This document shows, piece by piece, positions 19,620 to 27,721 of a stretch of 64,000 nt of DNA (the stretch's first letter is position 1; every line of letters starts with the position of its first letter). The stretch covers positions 434,672 through 498,671 of the forward strand of contig NZ_JAAHGH010000005.1 in assembly GCF_010672525.1 (NCBI RefSeq). The letters run 5' to 3'. Made by a program: the position numbers and the translations under genes. The stretch comes from Okeania sp. SIO2B3 (GTDB lineage: Bacteria > Cyanobacteriota > Cyanobacteriia > Cyanobacteriales > Microcoleaceae). Under the pieces are notes generated by a model. That model was not told the origin of the DNA, did not search any database, and saw only the letters and a list, made by a program, of their open reading frames with translations.

Positions 19620-20215
19620 AATATCAAACTCAAGGACAAAACTTTAACTCTTGCCTTCTTGTTTCTTCCTTGTTTTTATAACGGGAGCAAGATGCTCCCA
19701 CTGGCTATACTTTTTTCTTCTTTCTTCTTCCTTTGATTAATTTAACTTGCTTATTTGACCAAAGGAAATATCTAACTCAATGACAAAACTTTAACTCTTG
19801 CCTTCTTGTTTCTTCCTTGTTTTTATAACGGGAGCAAGATGCTCCCACTAGCTATACTTTTTGCTTCCTTCTTCCTTCTATACTTATTGCTGATTTATTC
19901 TTCCTTTGATTAATTTAACTTGCTTGTTTGACAAAAGGAAATATTGAACTTAAGGATAAAACTTTGACTCTTGCCTTCTTGTTTCTTTCTTATTTTTAGA
20001 ATGGGAGTAAGATGCTCCCACTGGCTATACTTATTGCTGATTTATTCTTCCTTTGATTAATTTAACTTGCTTGTTTGACAAAAGGAAATATCTAACTCAA
20101 TGCAATGACAAAACTTTAACTCTTGCCTTCTTGTTTCTTTCTTTTTCCTTCTTCCTTGTTTGATAACGGGAGCAAGATACTCCCACTGGCTATACTTTGT
20201 TGCTTCTTTCTTCCC
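19620..20215. repeat. Four tandem units with a conserved hairpin (R9)
   Basis: Four imperfect units contain 'aactttaactcttgccttc', then a hairpin GGGAGCA-AGA-TGCTCCC, then 'actggctatactt', then 'gattaatttaacttgc'. Hairpins lie at 19683-19699, 19830-19846, 20003-20019 and 20168-20184 (spacings 147, 173 and 165 bp). Stem changes are a T:G pair in unit 3 and a C/A mismatch in unit 4. The array separates GTPase genes 2 and 3. No coding sequence. Confidence 0.85.
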
Positions 20216-20240
20216 TCTTCCCTCTTCCTTCTTCCTTCTT

Positions 20241-20984
20241 TTAAGCTAAATAACTAGCTAAATAAATCCAAGGTAATTCTAATAAACTACGGTGATAAAT
20301 ACTGGTAATAAAACACCGAACAGACAAACCTGAACGACTGCTATTTATTTGTTCCAACTGTGTTTTTAGTGGTAAAAAATAACTATTAACCACATAATTA
20401 TGACGTTGTAGCCAATTCATAGTAGAACCATGAGGTAAATAAGCCAATTTAGAAATTTCTTGCTCAAGATTACAATCAATTAAATCAGCTTGATTCAGAC
20501 ATATTACAATACGTCGAGCTTGAGGACAATCATAAAGAAAAAAGTCAGTCCAACGATTAAATCTATTGCACCATTGTTGCTGAGTAATATAATTTTCCTG
20601 CTCAATGTGAGGCTGCAAAATTTCTCGATAGGGAGGAACAATTAAAAAAATCCCTTCACTTTTACCCACTGTTTCTTTAAAATCTTGCCATTCATTAATA
20701 TGCTCAGATTGCCATGACCTACGAAATAATTCCCCAGGAGAATCTATCCAATCTACAATAATTTTGCTAATACCAGTAGAAAGTCTAACTTTCACATTCA
20801 AAGAACGCTTTTCAATACTTTGAGTAGGCTTAGCAGTGCCATCTAAATTAAGTAAATTTGCCTGGAGATTTTGATAATTTTGATTGGCCAAAGAAACCTG
20901 GACATAATTTCCTTGGGGATTGGCCAATTCTAATGCTAAATGAGTTTTGCCGACGGCGCGATCGCCTATATAAACTACTCCCAT
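20241..20984 (-). CDS. P-loop GTPase paralogue 3, divergent
   Basis: A 247-residue protein with P-loop GDRAVGKTH (residues 7-15), G3 DWIDSPGELF, G4 NQAD (a closer match to NKxD than in the other two) and a possible G5 ITSIYHR. It lacks the C-terminal PxGxVSPxYW signature of paralogues 1 and 2, so it represents a second subtype. It is the first gene of the minus-strand series (20984 down to 14465). Two different GTPase subtypes beside a large membrane-anchored partner recall loci in which double-GTPases act together. A GGAAGAA microsatellite starts one base after the stop. Confidence 0.75.
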   Translation of the reverse strand: MGVVYIGDRAVGKTHLALELANPQGNYVQVSLANQNYQNLQANLLNLDGTAKPTQSIEKRSLNVKVRLSTGISKIIVDWIDSPGELFRRSWQSEHINEWQDFKETVGKSEGIFLIVPPYREILQPHIEQENYITQQQWCNRFNRWTDFFLYDCPQARRIVICLNQADLIDCNLEQEISKLAYLPHGSTMNWLQRHNYVVNSYFLPLKTQLEQINSSRSGLSVRCFITSIYHRSLLELPWIYLASYLA

Positions 20985-21574
20985 TTTAGAGTTAAGAGGT
21001 TTAAAGATAATGTATGAATTCCGGTAGTTTGGGCATTATAAATAGGAGTCAGGAGTCAGGAGTCAGGAGGGAAGAAAAAGAGGAATAGAAGGAGAAAGTT
21101 TTTTGTTTAGCTGGCGCACAACGCACGTTAACGCTACGCAACAAAGCCGCGCAGCATTCTGCACCGAAAACGCGGAGCACGGAACGGAGTTCTATTGCGC
21201 TCTTATCCGGACATGATATCATACCTCAAATCACCAACGCCCTAAATCCTTGGTTATATGAGCAAGGTTTTTAATTTTCTCTCATATCAAATTTTTTTGG
21301 GAAGATAAAAAAAAGATTAATTTGTTCTCCTTCATTATTATTTTTCTTAAGCAATAATTGTAATTAGAAATAAACTCATACCTACCACAAAAGCTATGTA
21401 AGTATTTAAGCGGACATGATATAACAGTCGAAGGAAAGGGTGCGGACAAATCAAAAGCTTAAAACTCAGACAAAGCAATATTTTTCCTTCTTCCTTCTTC
21501 CTTCTTCCCTCTTCCTTCTTCCTTCTGCTATATAACAATTTTTGCCCAACCTTGAAACCCACCCCGACACTTTT
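20985..21574. other. Intergenic region with mixed repeats
   Basis: Holds GGAGTCA heptamers (21043-21070), a GC-rich insert (21110-21210, 'gcggagcacggaacggag') sharing 'gcggaacggagttct'-like sequence with 31380-31400, and a 'ggacatgatat' word (21206 and 21413, also at 11788, 24610 and 31825). A GGAAGAA array follows at 21484-21528. A reading frame at 21347-21562 is repeat-derived. Confidence 0.6.
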
Positions 21575-22981
21575 TCATATTTGTAAAATTACTCGTGCCA
21601 AGTTGAAATAAATCAAAACACCGAGAACATCCACAGCAGTAGTAATAAAAGGTGCTGACATTAATGCCGGATCTAACCCAAATGAACGAAACAGGAATGG
21701 CAAAGACGAACCAGCAACAGAAGCCAAAATTGAGATTGCCAGCAAACTTATACCCACCGTTACTGACACTTCTAAATTACCCTTGACAATAAATACCAAA
21801 GCCCAAATTGTTGCTAACAAACCGAGAACACTCCCAAGTATTGCACCAGCAGCAGCTTCACGCAGAATCACTTTCAACGGCCCAATTTTCCATATTTCAT
21901 CGGTATTCATACCCCTAATCACAACAGTGGAAGATTGCGCCCCCACATTCCCTCCAGTACCAGTCAACAATGGAATAAACGCTGCTAAAGCAACTACTTT
22001 TTGCAGAATATCTTCTTGTGCTGTAATAATTCCACCCGTCACACTATTTGTCAGCAGTAACACAAATAACCAAACTACTCTTCTGCGAGCAGCAGTAAAT
22101 AGATTTACCTGGAAATAGTTATCACCTTCAGACTGCACCCCACCTAGAGCATAAATATCTTCGGTGGTTTCCTGTTCCAAAATATCGAGAACATCATCAA
22201 TGGTAATGATACCCACCAGTCGTTGTTCGCTATCTACTACTGGTATTGCCAGAAAGTCGTAACGCTGAATAATACGAGCAACTTCTTCTTGGTCAGTACC
22301 AGTTTGCACGCAGACAAAATCACGACTCATAATTTCGCTGATAGTTTGGTTTAGTTGAGAAGTGACTAAATCTCGCAACGACAGAATACCTGTGAGATGA
22401 CGGTTAGTGTCAGTCACATATAGAGAATAAACTGTCTCAGTAACGTGAGCTAATGAGCGAATACGTTCTAAACTTTGAGAAACTGTATATTCCTCTTTGA
22501 GGGAGATGTATTCCGGAGTCATTATCCGTCCTGCGGTTCCGGAGTTGTAACCCAGAAGTTGCGCTGTAGCTTGGCGTTCAGCAGGGCTAAGTTGACCTAA
22601 TAAACGCCTGACAACAGCTGCGGGTAATTCTTCAAAGAGTTTAGCACGGTCGTCAGGTGACATTTTATCAACAATATCTATAACTTCTTGGCGTTTGAAC
22701 TTTTCGCACAAAGACTGTTGTACGCTGGAGTCTAATTGCTCATAGACTTCGATCGCTTCACGTTTAGAAAGTAAGCGAAATGCTATGACTTGCATTGTTT
22801 CTGGTAAACCTTCGATCGCTTCGGCAATATCAGCCGGTTGTACAGGAACTAACATCGCTTTAGCTCCAGATAAGTTATCTTGTTCTAACAGAGCTTGAAG
22901 TTGCGATCGAACTAACTCCCGTAATTCTTGACGAGAAATAGTAGCTATGGAAGGGGATGAATAGTTATTATCTTCAGTCAA
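21575..22981 (-). CDS. mgtE: Magnesium transporter MgtE
   Basis: A 468-residue channel of the MgtE/SLC41 family. The N-terminal superhelical MgtE_N domain (about residues 30-130, with LPAAVVRRLLGQLSP) is followed by two CBS domains (about 135-265, with ISEIMSRDFVCV and AIPVVDSEQRLVGIITIDDV) and five membrane helices (about 295-468). The helices contain the conserved GTGGNVGAQSSTVVIRGM of the Mg2+ pore. The CBS and N domains sense cytosolic Mg2+ and close the pore when it is high. The start is TTG at 22979-22981, supported by AGGAGG just upstream on the minus strand. Length and motifs are complete. It is probably monocistronic. Confidence 0.95.
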   Translation of the reverse strand: MTEDNNYSSPSIATISRQELRELVRSQLQALLEQDNLSGAKAMLVPVQPADIAEAIEGLPETMQVIAFRLLSKREAIEVYEQLDSSVQQSLCEKFKRQEVIDIVDKMSPDDRAKLFEELPAAVVRRLLGQLSPAERQATAQLLGYNSGTAGRIMTPEYISLKEEYTVSQSLERIRSLAHVTETVYSLYVTDTNRHLTGILSLRDLVTSQLNQTISEIMSRDFVCVQTGTDQEEVARIIQRYDFLAIPVVDSEQRLVGIITIDDVLDILEQETTEDIYALGGVQSEGDNYFQVNLFTAARRRVVWLFVLLLTNSVTGGIITAQEDILQKVVALAAFIPLLTGTGGNVGAQSSTVVIRGMNTDEIWKIGPLKVILREAAAGAILGSVLGLLATIWALVFIVKGNLEVSVTVGISLLAISILASVAGSSLPFLFRSFGLDPALMSAPFITTAVDVLGVLIYFNLARVILQI

Positions 22982-23108
22982 AGCTAACCCTCCTAATATA
23001 TAGATTGCTGAATCTAGTTTAGAGGCTAAATGAACTTTTTGCTCGTTATCAAGTAATCAATTCATAATTTATAGGGTGAGCAGTCCCCCACCTCACATCA
23101 GTAATATT

Positions 23109-23579
23109 TTAATAACCGGAGTCTGGCGGTAAATTTGGTTGTTGTGATGCTTGCACTGCTAACTTATCACATCGCTCATTTTCTCTATTACCAGAATGAC
23201 CGCGCACCCAAGAAAATTCCACTTGATGTTTGTTACATAAATCTAATAATTTTTCCCATAGATCCGGATTCATTGCTTTATCTTTTTTATTCCGTTTCCA
23301 GTCATTAGCTCGCCAGCGTTTTGCCCAACCTTTAGTAATGGCATCAACTATATATTTAGAATCAGTATAAAGAGTAACATTACAAGCAGATTCTAGAGTT
23401 TGAAGTCCTAGTATTGCTGCCATTAATTCCATGCGGTTATTAGTAGTTAACTTATAACCACCAGATAATTCTTGGCGCTGTCGATCGGTAATAATCACAA
23501 CACCATACCCACCAGGTCCAGGATTGCCACTACAAGCACCATCAGTATAGATAGTAACTTCTGGAATTTTTTCTGTCAT
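23109..23579 (-). CDS. rnhA: Ribonuclease HI
   Basis: A 156-residue RNase H type 1, which cleaves the RNA strand of RNA-DNA hybrids (R-loops and primer removal). The catalytic residues are visible: Asp13 in [16 protein letters not shown], Glu51 in [11 protein letters not shown], Asp73 in [11 protein letters not shown], the His of [12 protein letters not shown], and the final Asp in RCDKLA. The length is standard. AAGGA precedes the ATG at 23579. It lies downstream of an acetyltransferase gene on the same strand with a 101-bp gap. Confidence 0.95.
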   Translation of the reverse strand: MTEKIPEVTIYTDGACSGNPGPGGYGVVIITDRQRQELSGGYKLTTNNRMELMAAILGLQTLESACNVTLYTDSKYIVDAITKGWAKRWRANDWKRNKKDKAMNPDLWEKLLDLCNKHQVEFSWVRGHSGNRENERCDKLAVQASQQPNLPPDSGY

Positions 23580-23680
23580 TTTGATTCCTTTTTATCAAGT
23601 AATATCTTATTAATAATTATACAGTGGAATGGTAATCATACACATTAACATCCTATTCTTAAATAGCTACCAAATAAAAT

Positions 23681-24310
23681 TCAAACTGCCTCACGTAATT
23701 CACTAAGATCCGATCCACAAATTGCCTGTAAATTACGAGTAATTTTCTCAATTTCCCAATCCCACCATTTAATTTCTAGCAACTCTTTAATAATAGCTTC
23801 TTCAAATCTTTTACGAATTTCTTTAGCAGGATTTCCACCAACAATACTGTATGATTCAACATTTTTTGTCACTACAGAATTTGTCGCTATAATTGCCCCA
23901 TCTCCTACTTGAATACCAGGCATAATTATCGCTCCATAACCAATCCAAACATCATTACCAATCACTGTATTTCCTTTGTCTGGCCACAAGTCCGGCATTG
24001 CTTTTTCCCAACCTTCTCCAAACACAGGAAAAGGATAATTTGTAAACCAATCAGTACGATGATTTCCTCCATTCATAATAAACTTGACATCAGAGGCAAT
24101 AGAGCAAAATTTACCAATAATTAATTTATCTCCAATAAAATCAAAATGATAGAGAACATTACGCTCAAAATTCTCTGGATTATCAAAATCGTCGTAGTAA
24201 GTATAGTCTCCGACAATGATGTTGGGATTTTTAATAATGTTCTTTAAATAGACTAATCGAGTTTGATGAGGTATTGGATATTTAAGGTTAGGGTCAGGAC
24301 CGTTACTCAT
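23681..24310 (-). CDS. CatB/Vat-type hexapeptide acetyltransferase
   Basis: I choose ATG at 24308-24310 (MSNGPDPNLKYP), giving 209 residues, the usual length of the family. A longer reading frame upstream encodes an unrelated repeat-derived peptide. The sequence matches xenobiotic acetyltransferases (CatB chloramphenicol and Vat streptogramin A types): VGDYTYYDDFDNPENFE, IGKFCSIASDVKFIMNGGNH with the catalytic His84, and left-handed beta-helix hexapeptides (VIGNDVWIGYGAIIMPG, VGDGAIIATNSVVTKNV). It uses acetyl-CoA as a cytosolic trimer. In environmental bacteria the true substrate is often not an antibiotic; a sugar or other hydroxyl acceptor is equally possible. A GGGAACA heptamer run (24340-24365) lies upstream. 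Confidence 0.9.
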   Translation of the reverse strand: MSNGPDPNLKYPIPHQTRLVYLKNIIKNPNIIVGDYTYYDDFDNPENFERNVLYHFDFIGDKLIIGKFCSIASDVKFIMNGGNHRTDWFTNYPFPVFGEGWEKAMPDLWPDKGNTVIGNDVWIGYGAIIMPGIQVGDGAIIATNSVVTKNVESYSIVGGNPAKEIRKRFEEAIIKELLEIKWWDWEIEKITRNLQAICGSDLSELREAV

Positions 24311-24630
24311 ATTTTTTGATATAGCACTACGCGAGGGAATAGGGAACAGGGAACAGGGAACAGGGAGTGGGAAACACTGAAGCAATAAAATTCTCACATC
24401 TAATACCAATTTTCCTGCAAAATCTTTTTATTGCACTTATTATTCGTAACATTCTTTTTTCACGCTTGGTATAATATCATGTCCGTTGGTATAGTCCCGT
24501 GTAAAAGTTGGGGAAATATCTACCGCCATATAAGTAAAATTTTTCCTTTTCTTAAGGCTTCTTCCTTCTTCCTTCTTCCTTACCTTCTCTATACAAGACC
24601 GATGCTACCGGACATGATATAATTCCTGAT
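24311..24630. other. Intergenic region with dispersed repeat ends
   Basis: Contains GGGAACA heptamers, the block 'aataccaattttcctgcaaa' to 'cacgcttggtataat' (24399-24474, similar to the flanks of R7 copies), a GGAAGAA-type array (24558-24580) and two 'gacatgatat' words. The frame at 24431-24622 crosses several repeats and is not a gene. Confidence 0.6.
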
Positions 24631-24639
24631 TGCTATAGT

Positions 24640-24678
24640 ATGAAAAAAAAAGAGTAGTTCATCAGTGGAACTACTCTT
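24640..24678 (-). terminator. Rho-independent terminator, minus strand
   Basis: AAGAGTAGTTC (24650-24660) and GAACTACTCTT (24668-24678) form a perfect 11-bp stem with a 7-base loop. On the minus strand the stem is followed by a run of T (the A-run at 24643-24650). It fits the end of the PH-domain transcript, whose stop is 275 bp upstream in that direction. Outer GCTATAGT/ACTATAGC pairs (24631-24638 with 24685-24692) enclose it. Confidence 0.8.
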
Positions 24679-24953
24679 GTCTAAACTATAGCAGCTTTCG
24701 TTAACATAGAACACAACTATTTCTGTGACTTATTAAACTTTAGATATATCTATAATTTTACTATAGTCAACATGAGTGAAAACCGCTATAATTATTTTCA
24801 CTATGTTTCAAAGATGGTAGGTGGAACTGCCATTAGTACTCTTGACTTATAGAATATCTAAAACAACAGAAAATAAATAATCAACCTTCTATTCTAGATA
24901 ACTAAACGCCTTCTTCCTTCTTCCTTCTTCCTTCTTCCTTCTGCCTTAATAAT

Positions 24954-25337
24954 TTACTTCAAAACATACTTACTTAATACAGCATAGACTTCGTTAATAT
25001 TCACCGAACGATTAAATTCATGACTAATTGGTTCTGATTCACTACCTACCCAAATATTTAACTCTGCATCTAAGTCAAAATGCCCTGCACTTTCTTTAGA
25101 AAACTTGGTAATTTTTGAATAAGGAATAGAGAGAAACTCAATTTTATGTCCTGTCACTCCTTGTTTATCTACCAAAATTAAACGCTTATTAGTAAACACA
25201 AACATATCGCGAATAATTTGGTAAGCTTTTTCAATTTGTTCTCCATCTACTAAAATATCGTTGAATAACTTATCTAGTTTTTTGGAATCAATATTAACTT
25301 CGGCAGCATTTCCGAGTAGACCACTAATTAAACCCAT
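24954..25337 (-). CDS. Bacterial PH-domain protein (bPH type)
   Basis: A 127-residue single-domain protein. MFVFTNKRLILVDKQGVTGHKIEFLSIPYSKITKFSKESAG is the typical strand series of the bacterial pleckstrin-homology family (the YvbH/DUF1696 type). The usual ends are present: an N-terminal helix before and IxWxGxExEPISHEFNR after. Members form ring oligomers; roles in envelope stress are suggested but unproved. AGGAG (complement of about 25344-25348) precedes the ATG at 25337. It stands alone with its own terminator. Confidence 0.88.
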   Translation of the reverse strand: MGLISGLLGNAAEVNIDSKKLDKLFNDILVDGEQIEKAYQIIRDMFVFTNKRLILVDKQGVTGHKIEFLSIPYSKITKFSKESAGHFDLDAELNIWVGSESEPISHEFNRSVNINEVYAVLSKYVLK

Positions 25338-25833
25338 ATTTTACTCCTTTTAAATAATTTTCAGCACTTATCTTTGAGCCAGTAAACTTAAGTAAGGGAA
25401 TTGATACTCAAGACTGAAAGGTGATAGCTTGTTAATATTCAGGACTTACGCAAATTGGCGTTTAAAGCACCATCTGTAGGGGCGCAATTCGGAGCTTTGC
25501 GGAACGCAAATGCCATTCGCACTAGCTATCTGTAGAGTCCCTGCGTAAGTCCTGATATTATAATTAACGATCAAATCATTATAAATCTCCATAAATTACA
25601 TCAACCTTTTCTGAAATCCTTGTCGGGACGTTCCATGGAATGTCCCTATATTATTTTTCGGAAATATCTATTAGCAGAAGAATGATCTTCTTTTTTATCT
25701 TAACAAAATCTGGAGTGAAGCGATCGCCATGGTTCTGATGAGAGTTTTTTGACTCAAGTAGATTGATCGCTTCTAACTAACTTAAGTTACTACAGAAGTT
25801 AAATTAATTGCCTCACACTACACTATTTCACTT
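25338..25833. other. Intergenic region with R4 element and a palindrome
   Basis: Outside R4 (25439-25555) there is a 22-bp near-perfect palindrome GGGACGTTCC-ATGGAATGTCCC at 25625-25646, a HIP1 site at 25721, and no gene. Confidence 0.6.
25439..25555. mobile_element. R4 element (MITE-like)
   Basis: A 117-bp element with perfect 14-bp inverted ends TCAGGACTTACGCA (25439-25452) and TGCGTAAGTCCTGA (25542-25555). No coding sequence. This end sequence resembles those of common cyanobacterial insertion sequences, so R4 is probably moved by a full transposon elsewhere. A single end copy occurs at 14410-14423. Confidence 0.85.
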
Positions 25834-25950
25834 CTACCACATCATTACAGCAGTTTCACCACTTAAAGCAGAAAAATACAAACGAACTCTGAGAATATAA
25901 GTACGACCTGCTTCATAAAACCGATATAAAACGTCATAGTTAGTGACATT
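25834..25950 (-). pseudogene. C-terminal fragment of the interrupted astacin-like protease
   Basis: The minus strand reads NVTNYDVLYRFYEAGRTYIL, then RVRLYFSALSGETAVMMW and a stop at 25834-25836. It is intact as far as it goes and ends exactly where the TnpB element begins. It is taken as the continuation of the fragment at 27160-27612 because both lie on the same strand on either side of the element and both look like the end of one secreted protein. This link is an inference. Confidence 0.5.
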
Positions 25951-27159
25951 TTAATGTTTACTTCCTGCTTCCACCGGAACTGTCGGCAGCACTCCGTCCA
26001 CAGGCATCAACGGTCAAGCCGACCGCATTTCTTAAATTAATTGAGGCATTTAAGTCTCGGTCTATTGATAGACCGCATTCTGGGCAGTCATAAGTTCTGA
26101 TATTCACTCGTCATATCCTGTACATGACCACAACTAGAGCAAGTTTTAGATGATGGAAAAAATCTGTCTACTACTACTAATTCACTTCCGTACCATTGGC
26201 ACTTGTATTTAAGCTGTCTGCGAAACTCATAAAACCACTATCTGCTAACTGACTTAGCTAGCCTATGGTTGGCTAGCATTCCAGACACATTGTCATACTT
26301 CAATGACAACACTGCCGTGGTTCAAAGCTTGCGTAAGTTGTCAGTTGATCAAGTGCATCTTTGCGGATATTAGCTACTCGTCTATGCTGCTTGGCTAACT
26401 TGATTACAGCTTTGTACCAATTATTTGAATACTTGACTTTTCTACTAATTTGACGTTGCAACTTAGTCAGTTTTTTCTCAGCTTTTCTATATGGTTTGAT
26501 ACTAGGAAACACCTTGCCATCACTTAAAGTAGCTAAGGTTTTTACACCTAAATCTACACCGATAACATCAGTTTTTTTGGGTATGGTGTGAGGATGAAAT
26601 TCAAAGCTAAAGCTAATATGCCAATCTCCTGCTTGCCTGCTAATAGTTATTTTTTTTACTGTTGCCTCAATAGGTTCATAAGTTTTGACAATACCAATAA
26701 AAGGTAACTTGTGACTCCATCCGTTTAGTTCTATTGGTTTTCCACAATTATCTATTGTGAATGAATCAGACTTACCTTTCTTCTTAAATCTTGGATATTT
26801 ACCTAACCCTTGTTTGCGCAGCATTCCGCAGGAAAAAAACCTCTTAAATGCTTCACCCAAGTTAATAAAAGCATATTGATAAACTTTAGATGACAAGTTT
26901 TTCATCCAAGGATAAAGTGGTTTTGTATGATTGGTAAAAACCTTTCTCAGCTTACGGACGTTTGGCTTATAACCATCCTGATAAGCAGCATTCCACAGAC
27001 TTAAACCCCAGTTATAACACCAGCGTGAATAGCCAGCGTGTTGAGCCATCAGAGTCTTCTGTTTATTATTAAGTTTCAGCTTTGTTCTAATGGATTTCAT
27101 CTATGAATGAGTGCAGCCTGTCTAAAAGTATGCTTAGATACGTATTATATCGTTATTCT
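25951..27159 (-). mobile_element. IS200/IS605-type element carrying a dead tnpB, no tnpA
   Basis: The approximate bounds are set by the two protease fragments on either side. The element contains only tnpB, and its minus-strand 3' end is the usual place of the guide (omega) RNA. No Y1 transposase is present, so movement would need TnpA from elsewhere. Confidence 0.6.
25955..27100 (-). pseudogene. tnpB: TnpB RNA-guided nuclease, frameshifted
   Basis: The N-terminal 250 residues are open: MKSIRTKLKLNNKQ, a Trp/Tyr-rich helical region, KYPRFKKKGKSDSFT, and RuvC-I with the catalytic Asp in VIGVDLGVKTLATL. Near 26320 the frame breaks. The rest can be followed only by switching frames: NHGSVVIE, then DNVSGMLANHRLAKSV, then the zinc-finger half [15 protein letters not shown], then INRDLNASINLRNAVGL and DACGRSAADSSGG. 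TnpB is the guide-RNA-directed DNA endonuclease of IS200/IS605 elements; this copy is inactive. Residues about 90-98 (SCGMLRKQG) are encoded by an R3 core inserted in frame at 26812-26835. Confidence 0.88.
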
Positions 27160-27612
27160 CTGATTAAGTCAATGCTCTCAACAGTTTGTGAGTAATCAAA
27201 GCATTGTATTCAGTACCACTATCATCATCTCCATTCAAATACCTTGGATCACCATTCTCTTACTCAAATAAAACCATTACAGTATCTGCTTTACCAAAAG
27301 TCTGAAAATTGTAATCTCGCGAAACTTCTGGCTCCACAATAAAATTAACCTGTTCTCCAGGAGATAAAATTAGTGGCACTCAAACAAAAGGTTTGAGTGC
27401 AATATAATCGTTTATTCCCAACACAGGATAAAACTTTTGCATCCAGTCCTTATCCTTTTTTGACAAACCAGGTTCTGGAAAAATTCCTTGCTGGTTATAG
27501 GGTGCAGGACTATCGAGCAATTCTGCTTGGAACTGATAGTGCATAATTGAGTTTGGGTCCCAGTCAGACCCTGCAATTTCATTTGCTGGTATTTTACCGA
27601 AAAATTGGGTTT
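27160..27612 (-). pseudogene. Astacin-like metalloprotease fragment
   Basis: The minus strand from 27612 reads QFFGKIPANEIAGSDWDPNS, then IMHYQFQAELLDSPAPYNQQ, then FPEPGLSKKDKDWMQKFYPV. SDxxSIMHY is the Met-turn region of the astacin (M12A) zinc-protease family, so this is the part after the zinc-binding helix. After 'ALKPF' there are stops, and the frame continues LILSPGEQVNFIVEPEVSRD, YNFQTFGKADTVMVLF, a stop, then ENGDPRYLNGDDDSGTEYNA. The HExxH helix is missing: an in-frame TAA and a hairpin lie just upstream. The gene is dead on three counts: N-terminal loss, internal stops, and TnpB insertion. Confidence 0.65.
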
Positions 27613-27618
27613 AAAGCC

Positions 27619-27646
27619 TCGCCCTTGTAGGGCGACTTTTTATTTT
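27619..27646 (+). terminator. Terminator-like hairpin
   Basis: TCGCCCT (27619-27625) and AGGGCGA (27629-27635) pair around TGT, followed by CTTTTTATTTTT. It marks the boundary where the protease remnant ends. No gene on the plus strand upstream needs it, so it may be part of a transposon end. Confidence 0.5.
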
Positions 27647-27721
27647 TATGTTAAGTCAATTGAATATATGCTATAGTGTTATTAGTTGCCGGGGGGCACG
27701 CCTCCTCCGGAGGAGCTACGT

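Noticed and set aside
23681-24310. Antibiotic resistance gene
   Set aside because: CatB/Vat-like acetyltransferases are common in environmental bacteria with other substrates, and there is no mobile or resistance context here.
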